A DNA stretch of 64,000 nucleotides from positions 1 through 64,000 of the forward strand of contig NZ_BQHJ01000006.1 of assembly GCF_021603645.1 (NCBI RefSeq), read 5' to 3'. Every line of letters begins with the position of its first letter. The stretch's first letter is position 1. This stretch comes from Pseudomonas pseudonitroreducens (lineage in GTDB: Bacteria; Pseudomonadota; Gammaproteobacteria; Pseudomonadales; Pseudomonadaceae). Below are positions 57,593 through 64,000 of this stretch, piece by piece. The position numbers and the translations under genes were made by a program. Under the pieces are notes generated by a model. The model was not told the DNA's origin. It saw only the letters and a program-made list of their open reading frames with translations, and ran no database searches.

Positions 57593-58018
57593 AGCACCCT
57601 CCTACAGACGAACCAATTGATCGAAGCATTTAAATTACTCCAAGACCGTCGATACTATAAATTCATTATGGTAGGCGGCCTTTGCTTTGGCATAAACCTG
57701 GCCACCCTGTATATCCTAACCGGAGTTCTTGGCGTTCATTATCTGGCATCCATGCTGGCGTCCATCGTAATTGCCAACACGACAGGCTGGGCACTTAACA
57801 GACGCTGGACATTTTCACCTTCAGGGCTCCCCGCCACCAAGGAATTCCTCAAGTACTTCTCGGCAAATATGCTGCTTTTCCTCGCAAGCATGGCTCTGAT
57901 GGCGCTTCTGGTTTCAGGCCTAGGCATAAACTATCTTGTTGCCAGCGCAGTGATTGCTATCGGCATGACCGCCGTGAATTTCATCATCCACCGCGACTGG
58001 AGCTTCAAGAAAGTCTAG
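57557..58018 (+). CDS. GtrA-family polytopic membrane protein (putative lipid-linked sugar flippase)
   Basis: 153 residues with four predicted helices: FIMVGGLCFGINLATLYIL, a second after MLASIVIANTTGWALNRRWTF, NMLLFLASMALMALLV, and AVIAIGMTAVNFIIHRDWSF. The NRRWTF and HRDWSF motifs are characteristic of GtrA, which flips undecaprenyl-phosphate-linked sugar. ATG at 57557 has AAAGG 5 nt upstream; a TTG at 57617 is an alternative that would remove the overlap. It is the only cassette gene on the plus strand. Confidence 0.88.
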   Translation: MAPDRRVQPTSHSTLLQTNQLIEAFKLLQDRRYYKFIMVGGLCFGINLATLYILTGVLGVHYLASMLASIVIANTTGWALNRRWTFSPSGLPATKEFLKYFSANMLLFLASMALMALLVSGLGINYLVASAVIAIGMTAVNFIIHRDWSFKKV

Positions 58019-58626
58019 TAGGCACGCTCGTAAAGATGCAGGCACTGCAAGCTGTTAGTCATAATCCCGAGCAGCCCTACGTGGCATTGAACATCTGGAA
58101 TCGATAGCTTTACAGACCACCCCCTCTTGTTCATGTGTTCTGTCCAGCTATCACCAATCTGATAATTGTACGGCGAGGGGATTCCAAACCTTCTATTGCC
58201 GACCTCATCCAGCACAGCGAGAGCCCACCTCCCCCAGAATGTCCTGTAAGTATGATCCTTTATGAGAATATACTTTCGCGACACACGACAAAGCTCATTC
58301 AGTTGAAATAGCGGATCAGCACAATGATGCAGCACATCTATTGAGTATGCCAGATCAAAACTCTCATTCTTGAACGGTAGAGGAGCCCCAGGCTCATAGA
58401 TCATCGGTTCGAAATGAACGTCAGGCCGCCGCCTCACATCAATAGCAGTCAACTGCCCCACTTCACTCATTCGACTGATTTGGCTGGCGAACCAGCCATC
58501 GCCACTTCCGAAGTCGAGGGCGTGCTCAACCCCTTCCAGGTCGGCCAATATTGGAGACAAACAGTTTAGAACCCGCACTCTGTAAGCGTTCACTCTGACC
58601 TCGGCATCAGCAGATTTAGTAGCCAC
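58015..58626 (-). CDS. SAM-dependent methyltransferase (second of two)
   Basis: 203 residues, class I methyltransferase with motif I LDFGSGDGWFASQI and SFDLAYSIDVLHHCADPLF. GTG start, no strong ribosome site. Its stop shares the bases CTAG with the convergent gtrA-like stop. It may methylate a glycan or carrier in the pathway. Confidence 0.83.
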   Translation of the reverse strand: MATKSADAEVRVNAYRVRVLNCLSPILADLEGVEHALDFGSGDGWFASQISRMSEVGQLTAIDVRRRPDVHFEPMIYEPGAPLPFKNESFDLAYSIDVLHHCADPLFQLNELCRVSRKYILIKDHTYRTFWGRWALAVLDEVGNRRFGIPSPYNYQIGDSWTEHMNKRGWSVKLSIPDVQCHVGLLGIMTNSLQCLHLYERAY

Positions 58627-58662
58627 ATCGAAAGCATAACCAAATCGACGGCTATCGATTTT

Positions 58663-60588
58663 CTAGCGAAGCTCTTTGAACATCCCGCCAAATGGTGACG
58701 CATGTAATTTATTGCAATCGACAACGCCGTTTCCATTCCGCCATGTGGAGGCCATCCCCGCCGATATCGAATCACCACCCATCACCACGTTCATATACTT
58801 AACCTCGTCCTGAGCAGTGATATACATTTGCATACCGGTATTGGCATAACTGCGCCCCGGCGTACCTCCTCGCCAACTGTTCGCCAGCCCCTTCGGCTGG
58901 AAGACTCCCGGGCATGCCGCCTCAACAGCATCAAACACAGTCGAGGCCAGTCGATCCTGCTCGCGGAGCGCATTTACCTCGTCGATAGAAGCCCTTTTCA
59001 GCGCACAGCTTTCAAAATACTGCCCAGGTGGGGCCTCTGATTCAGAGGAAAGCCGAACATCCGACATAGACAACCCCTCGGCAAATATGTACCGGCAGTC
59101 AGAAAGATCAGGCACCAGCCCAAACCTCAGAGCCGCCTTATTGCGGTCCAAAACCCCCTGATCGCCTCCCCGTATAGTGATGCCTTGCGCGGACAGCGTC
59201 CTCAGCCGCCCCTCATAGCGGGCAATCAAGGCCTTCGCCTGCTGGCCACCAGGGAGATCGGGCGCTAGCACGTACTGTCCTGAGAGATTCATTAGAGCAG
59301 CATCCTGCCCCAGGAAAGGCAAAAGGAACGAAGCAGACTGAACATCAGTGGACAGATACAGATTTGCCTGCACCCTCAATGGCTCTGGAACAGTAATGTC
59401 GAACCACTGCCGCCCCCAAGGATGAGGTGCCCAACGAAGCTGCCCCCCCCAATAGATAGCAGCCCCCTGCAGCCCCATGAGAAGAACCAGTAAGTATCCG
59501 ACCAAGCGAGGTCGACCACGGAATACCTGGCAAGCCAAAGCAATGACCAACGCTCCCACCAATGCGGCCATCGGCATAAAATACCGACTGTTCCCCGACA
59601 AAAGCAGCCACAGAACCAAACCTACGCCAGACATAAGCAGCGCACGCAATGTTTTGCCCGTAGCGTCACTCCTGAGCCTGAGCAATATCAGGTACGCCAC
59701 CGCCAGCACGATCAGACAGGCATAGCGCGTATCCGGCGCCGCCGGTTCGGTGTGAATCAAGCGCAAAGGCAATATCATGCGGAATGGCCTTTGCGCCAGC
59801 TCCAGCCAGCTTCCGGGAATGAAGCGCGTGTCTTTGAACGGCTCGACAGTCATGGCGTTAGAGTGAAAGACGCCGTTGAACATCGGGAAAAGTGGGTTAC
59901 CAAGCTCCGTGTAAAGCCGCCAGGCCCAATATCCATCAGCAAGAAGCCAACCGATCACTCCACCCATTGCAAACAGAAGCAGAGAAGTCACCCAAGATGA
60001 AAAGCCAGTTGCCCCCCTTCCCAGCAAGACCACACTCACCAGAGCAAACAGCCCGTTGCTCATCTTCAAGCCAAAGGCAATCCCTAGAAGCCCGCCCGCG
60101 CATAGCACGCCGAGGCCTTTCCGCCAACCAGAGAGAAGAAGCCACCAGGCAAGCAGAACCAACCAAGCGACGGTAATATCCGAAAATGTCGAACCCAATT
60201 CCTGCAGGAATATCGGATTCAGGAATGCAAGGATGGCGGCGAAAACGGCGAGCCATTTCCCCTCATCGGGCACAAGCTCTCGGGCAATGAAATAGACTAA
60301 CCCGAGATTAATGGAGTGAAAGACAGCAAGGACAGAAACGATCAACCAAGGAGCAACACCATGCATAACCATCCAGTAAAATGGATAGTGCGCATAAGGA
60401 TTCAAGTACCCCTGGAAACTGGCCGCAAAAAAATCCCGGGAAAACCGATCATTGAAAGCACTGAAACCAGAATAAACGTGATAATTTAACTGATCCCAGT
60501 TTATATCCTTTCCAAAATATAACGCAACAAGTACACAAACAACTGCCCCTACCCCGAAAACTGCTGAAAACTCGCGAACCCCCTTCAC
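58663..60588 (-). CDS. Large polytopic GT-C-like membrane glycosyltransferase candidate
   Basis: 641 residues. About 10 hydrophobic helices occupy residues 1 to about 385; a hydrophilic C-terminal domain (about 385–641) is probably periplasmic. The first extracytoplasmic loop has GKDINWDQLNYHVYSGF, in which Asp28 and Asp32 stand where GT-C enzymes carry catalytic acids. The Trp-Asp-x-x-Asn-Tyr-His pattern resembles other bacterial GT-C proteins that transfer sugar from undecaprenyl phosphate. It lies 13 bp after the GT2 gene, suggesting coupled work: the GT2 makes the lipid-linked donor, this protein transfers it. It might glycosylate PilA. Function inferred only. Confidence 0.72.
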   Translation of the reverse strand: MKGVREFSAVFGVGAVVCVLVALYFGKDINWDQLNYHVYSGFSAFNDRFSRDFFAASFQGYLNPYAHYPFYWMVMHGVAPWLIVSVLAVFHSINLGLVYFIARELVPDEGKWLAVFAAILAFLNPIFLQELGSTFSDITVAWLVLLAWWLLLSGWRKGLGVLCAGGLLGIAFGLKMSNGLFALVSVVLLGRGATGFSSWVTSLLLFAMGGVIGWLLADGYWAWRLYTELGNPLFPMFNGVFHSNAMTVEPFKDTRFIPGSWLELAQRPFRMILPLRLIHTEPAAPDTRYACLIVLAVAYLILLRLRSDATGKTLRALLMSGVGLVLWLLLSGNSRYFMPMAALVGALVIALACQVFRGRPRLVGYLLVLLMGLQGAAIYWGGQLRWAPHPWGRQWFDITVPEPLRVQANLYLSTDVQSASFLLPFLGQDAALMNLSGQYVLAPDLPGGQQAKALIARYEGRLRTLSAQGITIRGGDQGVLDRNKAALRFGLVPDLSDCRYIFAEGLSMSDVRLSSESEAPPGQYFESCALKRASIDEVNALREQDRLASTVFDAVEAACPGVFQPKGLANSWRGGTPGRSYANTGMQMYITAQDEVKYMNVVMGGDSISAGMASTWRNGNGVVDCNKLHASPFGGMFKELR

Positions 60589-60601
60589 CGAATTATATCC
60601 T

Positions 60602-61756
60602 TTATTTTTTATCGTAGATCGACAGAGGATCGATGAAGCTTAGGACAAATGAAGCGAAAATCACTTCCAGACCAGCAAGAATCAAGGTAATCGATGGGAT
60701 CGTGATTCGCATCATCCCGCGCGGGTCCAATGCAGAAAGACCAGTTTTTGCCCAAAAATAAACAGCCAATACAGCCAGCCCCGCACCTAACAAGAACACT
60801 ATCAGCCCCAGAAATATCCCTCGCTCCAGAGTAAAAGCCCGGAAAAACCTGAGACTCACTCCAGCGAAGGGCAGCAGCCCCTTCACACAACCGATGGCTC
60901 TGGCGATTAATGCGAATAACGTCAACTGCACTCCCAGCACTGTAAGACTGGAAAGGAACAACATAGTGTTGATATCAAAACCAACATGCGAGATTACAAC
61001 GGTATCCTGATAAATCAGCCACTGCCCCAGCCCGCCTACCAGCAACAGAAACACCCCGGGATACAACAACAACCAACGCGGGCTCATCATCAGGAGGAAA
61101 CGCAGATGCCTCCAGCCATCCCGCCAGCTACGCAAATGCGGCGCACGATCACGCCCATCCGGGGAAAGGGTTGTTGGGACCTCACAAACACGCAGCCCCT
61201 GCAAAGATGCCTTAACCACCATTTCACTGGCGAACTCCATTCCGCCAGAGGCAAGCCCCAAACGAAGAATTGCCTCTCGCTCGAAGCCGCGAAGGCCACA
61301 ATGAAAATCTCTCGCCGGGGTCGAAAAAAGCAGACGCCCAATGAAGCTCAGGACAGGGTTCCCCAGGTAACGGTGCAGTGGAGGCATAGCCCCCTTAGCA
61401 ATCCCACCGCGAAAGCGGTTCCCCATTACCAACTGATATCCCTCCCTCAATTTGCTGACGAATCCCTCCATGCGCGAAAAGTCGTAGCTATCATCGGAGT
61501 CACCCATAATCACGAATCGCCCCTGGGCCGACCGGATGCCTTCCTTCAAGGCACTGCCATAGCCCTTGCTTTGCACGTGTACAACGCGGGCCCCCTCGCT
61601 CCTGGCTAACTCAGGCGAACCATCTGTGGACCCGTTGTCGGCAATCAGCACTTCGCCGTCGATATTGTTATCCAACAAGAATCGCCGGGCCTTTTGGATA
61701 CATCGCTGCAAAGTGACCGCCTCATTGAGGCAGGGCATCAAAATCGTCAGTTCCAT
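60602..61756 (-). CDS. GT2-family polyprenyl-phosphate glycosyltransferase (GtrB/DPM1-like)
   Basis: 384 residues. N-terminal GT2 domain (1 to about 225) with LTILMPCLNEAVTLQ and the metal motif MGDSDDSYDF; about four membrane helices follow (MMSPRWLLLYPGVFLLLVGG; FLSSLTVLGVQLTLFALIAR; FLGLIVFLLGAGLAVLAVYF). This architecture makes undecaprenyl-phosphate-linked sugar at the cytoplasmic face. First gene after pilA, separated by 69 bp containing a hairpin, so probably transcribed by read-through from pilA. Confidence 0.88.
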   Translation of the reverse strand: MELTILMPCLNEAVTLQRCIQKARRFLLDNNIDGEVLIADNGSTDGSPELARSEGARVVHVQSKGYGSALKEGIRSAQGRFVIMGDSDDSYDFSRMEGFVSKLREGYQLVMGNRFRGGIAKGAMPPLHRYLGNPVLSFIGRLLFSTPARDFHCGLRGFEREAILRLGLASGGMEFASEMVVKASLQGLRVCEVPTTLSPDGRDRAPHLRSWRDGWRHLRFLLMMSPRWLLLYPGVFLLLVGGLGQWLIYQDTVVISHVGFDINTMLFLSSLTVLGVQLTLFALIARAIGCVKGLLPFAGVSLRFFRAFTLERGIFLGLIVFLLGAGLAVLAVYFWAKTGLSALDPRGMMRITIPSITLILAGLEVIFASFVLSFIDPLSIYDKK

Positions 61757-61775
61757 ATTTCCAGATCGCAGATAA

Positions 61776-61804
61776 GATCAGGCCCCGACTAGCGGGGCCT
61801 GATC
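61776..61804 (-). terminator. Stem-loop between pilA and the GT2 gene (possible partial terminator)
   Basis: GATCAGGCCCCG, loop, CGGGGCCTGATC: a 12-bp perfect stem without a T-tract after it on the minus strand. It could stabilise the pilA message or terminate only partly. Confidence 0.6.
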
Positions 61805-61825
61805 AAGATCAAAAGTGCTTAGCCG

Positions 61826-62260
61826 TTAGATGCGGCATTCAGCAGGAACGTACTTATTGGAAGCCGCGTTGCTGACGGCACAAGTCCATTCGATCGGAGC
61901 GGTCGGAATATTGCCTCCGGTGAGACCGGTACCGGCAGATTTCGGGGTCAGGGTCAGAGTGACGGCGCCCGCCGTTGCGGTGGTCGTCACCGAAATCACG
62001 CCGGTGCCGGCAGCGACGGTGATGGTAGATACATTTTTAGTGGCGGTAGCGAAGGTGTAGCCCAGGCCGAGGGTAGAAACGCCGCTAGTGGCATTTTCGG
62101 CAACGGTAGTTTTGGCGGCAGCAGCCAGAACCAGAGCTTCAGATACGCGAGCACGAACGGTGTAGTCCTGATAGGCCGGCAGAGCAATGGCAGCCAGGAT
62201 ACCGATGATCGCAACAACGATCATCAATTCGATCAGAGTAAAGCCTTTTTGAGCTTTCAT
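61826..62260 (-). CDS. pilA: Type IVa major pilin PilA
   Basis: 144-residue prepilin: leader MKAQKG cut before [20 protein letters not shown] by PilD, Glu at mature position 5. Two Cys (127, 142) form the C-terminal disulfide loop, here with 14 residues between them. Residues about 57–112 are unusually rich in Thr, Ala, Gly and Ser. The last residue is Ile, so the C-terminal-Ser glycosylation known from group I P. aeruginosa pilins cannot apply. The ATG at 62260 gives the typical leader. Divergent from pilB. Confidence 0.95.
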   Translation of the reverse strand: MKAQKGFTLIELMIVVAIIGILAAIALPAYQDYTVRARVSEALVLAAAAKTTVAENATSGVSTLGLGYTFATATKNVSTITVAAGTGVISVTTTATAGAVTLTLTPKSAGTGLTGGNIPTAPIEWTCAVSNAASNKYVPAECRI

Positions 62261-62309
62261 GTTTCTCTCCAGGATTTTAGACGAGGCCACGAGACCTAAT
62301 CACCCTCAA

Positions 62310-62324
62310 GCAGCTTCCATGCCA
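62310..62324 (-). promoter_or_regulatory. Sigma-54 promoter of pilA
   Basis: On the minus strand TGGCATGGAAGCTGC shows GG and GC at 10-bp spacing, the -24/-12 layout, about 50 bp upstream of the pilA start. PilA in Pseudomonas is transcribed by RpoN with PilS/PilR. The two differences from TGGCAC-N5-TTGC are conservative. Confidence 0.8.
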
Positions 62325-62486
62325 ATTACCCCAGCCCAGCGATATGCCGCTCTTCCAGAGAATCAGGAGACAAACAAATACGAAATTTCGCAGGAAGTGA
62401 CATTTTTGGGCAGCCCCTTTAGCCACATTTGGAACTCAAGAGCATCTACGATATAAGGCACACAACTCCTCGTGTGGCCACCTGCA

Positions 62487-64000
62487 ATGAACGATCAAGT
62501 CGTACTATCCGGACTCGCCCGACAATTGGTGCACTCCGAGCTTCTGGACGAAAAGAGCGCCCAGCAAGCTCAACTGCAGGCACAGCGGAACAAATTGTCG
62601 CTGGTCACTTACCTTGTGCAGAACAAGCTGGTGAAGAGCCGCCCACTGACAGAGCTAGCGGCGGACCAATTCGGCATCGCTTACTGCGACCTGTCGGGCA
62701 TTGATCGAGAAGCAATTCCTAAAGAGTTGGTCAGCGAGAAGCTTATCCGCCAGCACCGGGTGATCCCACTCTGGCGGAGAGGCAATAAACTCTTCGTCGG
62801 CTTGTCAGACCCGACCAATCACCAGGCGATAACCGATGTTCAATTCAGCACTGGCCTGACCACCGAAGCCATCCTTGTTGAAGACGACAAGCTTGGCGAG
62901 ATGATCGAGAAGGTCTTCGAGAGCGTCTCCGGAGGCCTCGATGACCTCGGCGATGTTGATCTCGAAGGACTGGATATCGAAAGCGGCAACATTGAGCCCA
63001 AGGACGACGGTGTCGGCGAAGCCGCCGACGACGCCCCAGTGGTGCGCTTCGTCAACAAGATGTTGCTGGACGCTATCAAAGGTGGCTCCTCCGACCTTCA
63101 CTTCGAGCCATATGAGAAGGTCTACCGCGTGCGCTTCCGCACCGACGGCATGCTGCACGAGGTCGCCAAGCCGCCTATCCAACTGGCCAGCCGGATTTCT
63201 GCACGCTTGAAGGTGATGGCCGGCCTAGATATTTCTGAACGTCGCAAACCCCAAGACGGCCGCATCAAGATGCGGGTATCCAAAACCAAGTCCATCGACT
63301 TTCGCGTCAACACTTTACCCACTCTTTGGGGCGAGAAGATCGTGATGCGGATTCTCGACTCGTCCAGTGCACAGATGGGCATTGACGCCCTCGGCTACGA
63401 GGAGCCGCAGAAGCAACTCTACCTCGATGCTCTCAAGCAGCCGCAAGGCATGATTTTGGTGACGGGCCCCACCGGTTCGGGCAAAACCGTCTCGCTGTAC
63501 ACCGGTATCAACATTCTCAATACCCCGGACATCAACATCTCCACGGCCGAAGACCCAGTGGAGATCAACCTCGAGGGCATCAACCAGGTCAACGTCAACC
63601 CGCGCCAAGGCATGGACTTCGCCCAGGCCCTACGCGCCTTCCTGCGCCAGGACCCGGACGTGATCATGGTGGGCGAGATCCGCGACCTGGAAACCGCCGA
63701 AATCGCCATCAAGGCCGCCCAGACCGGCCATATGGTGATGTCGACCCTGCACACCAACAGCGCCGCCGAGACGCTGACTCGCCTGCTCAACATGGGAGTT
63801 GCTTCGTTCAACCTGGCAACTTCCACTAACCTCATCATTGCCCAGCGACTGGCACGCAAACTCTGCGCACACTGCAAAAAAGAGCATGATGTCCCGCAGG
63901 AAGCGCTGCTGCACGAAGGTTTCCCGGCAGAAAAGATCGGCACCTTCAAGCTCTACGCACCAGTAGGGTGTGAAAATTGCAAGAATGGATACAAAGGGCG
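62487..64000 (+). CDS. pilB: Type IV pilus assembly ATPase PilB (5' part)
   Basis: 504 codons are visible and the gene runs past the window (full length is about 566). N-terminal MshEN-type domain, then GSSDLHFEPYE, Walker A VTGPTGSGKT, Asp box EDPVEINLEG, Walker B DPDVIMVGEIRDLETAEIAI, His box STLHTNSAAETLTRL, and Cys motifs CAHCK and CENCK that bind zinc. It powers pilus extension. Divergent from pilA across a 226-bp control region. Confidence 0.96.
   Translation, partial: MNDQVVLSGLARQLVHSELLDEKSAQQAQLQAQRNKLSLVTYLVQNKLVKSRPLTELAADQFGIAYCDLSGIDREAIPKELVSEKLIRQHRVIPLWRRGNKLFVGLSDPTNHQAITDVQFSTGLTTEAILVEDDKLGEMIEKVFESVSGGLDDLGDVDLEGLDIESGNIEPKDDGVGEAADDAPVVRFVNKMLLDAIKGGSSDLHFEPYEKVYRVRFRTDGMLHEVAKPPIQLASRISARLKVMAGLDISERRKPQDGRIKMRVSKTKSIDFRVNTLPTLWGEKIVMRILDSSSAQMGIDALGYEEPQKQLYLDALKQPQGMILVTGPTGSGKTVSLYTGINILNTPDINISTAEDPVEINLEGINQVNVNPRQGMDFAQALRAFLRQDPDVIMVGEIRDLETAEIAIKAAQTGHMVMSTLHTNSAAETLTRLLNMGVASFNLATSTNLIIAQRLARKLCAHCKKEHDVPQEALLHEGFPAEKIGTFKLYAPVGCENCKNGYKG

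Noticed and set aside
58663-60588. The large membrane protein as a second ArnT
   Set aside because: The ArnT motif (DESRNAQ) is absent and no other Ara4N genes lie nearby; it resembles GT-C enzymes only in general layout.
55626-62486. Prophage or integrative element at tRNA-Thr
   Set aside because: No integrase, no direct repeat of the tRNA 3' end visible, and the region ends at pilB, which fits allele exchange by homologous recombination.

Overview
The window reads as a high-GC, gamma-proteobacterial chromosome of the genus Pseudomonas, close to but not identical with P. aeruginosa. The evidence is gene content and order (lpxO–piuB–piuA–piuC–Sel1 protein–phosphoethanolamine transferase–speC at one end; chemotaxis transducer–ampE–ampD–DUF1631–nadC–tRNA-Thr–pilA–pilB at the other). 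Those two blocks are next to each other in P. aeruginosa PAO1 as I remember it (about PA4512–PA4526). Here about 31 kb separates them, holding the opuC–nhaP–prfC block, an amino-acid ABC operon, and the arn–fru block, which lie elsewhere in PAO1. Pseudomonas REP/REPIN palindromes sit at many of the joints. No database search was run; names rest on motifs and family knowledge.

Layout. 1–5.2 kb: end of an unrecognised gene, LysE-type exporter with divergent Lrp regulator, pxpABC 5-oxoprolinase, and lpxO lipid A hydroxylase. 5.4–12.2 kb: iron-uptake genes piuB, piuA, piuC (two Fur-box-like sites between piuA and piuC) and a Sel1-repeat protein. 12.3–15.7 kb: phosphoethanolamine transferase and speC, separated by a repeat-filled gap. 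16.2–23.2 kb: opuC compatible-solute transporter, nhaP and prfC. 23.2–25.6 kb: a RAYT transposase flanked by REPINs, a zinc deacylase and a TetR regulator. 25.8–30.2 kb: amino-acid ABC transporter whose ATPase is fused to an aminotransferase through translated REPIN DNA. 30.4–39.4 kb: complete arnBCADTEF-ugd operon for 4-amino-arabinose modification of lipid A, preceded by a PmrA-box-like direct repeat. 39.5–46.3 kb: fructose PTS fruBKA with divergent fruR and a Cra-type operator. 46.3–54.4 kb: TatD nuclease, chemoreceptor, ampE, ampD, DUF1631 protein, nadC. 54.5–64 kb: galE, tRNA-Thr(CGT), a six-gene lower-GC sugar cassette, pilA and the 5' part of pilB.

The most interesting part is 55.7–62.3 kb. 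In P. aeruginosa the interval between tRNA-Thr and pilB is the known exchange site for type IV pilin alleles with their accessory or glycosyltransferase genes. Here it carries pilA followed by a GT2 polyprenyl-phosphate glycosyltransferase, a large GT-C-like membrane protein, a GtrA-type flippase, two SAM methyltransferases and a GT4 glycosyltransferase. Together they resemble a Gtr three-component (GtrA/GtrB/GtrC-like) system tied to a Ser/Thr-rich pilin, a plausible new pilin-glycosylation locus. The second notable object is the aminotransferase–ATPase fusion through a REPIN. A third theme is outer-membrane charge: lpxO, a phosphoethanolamine transferase and the whole arn operon lie within 40 kb.
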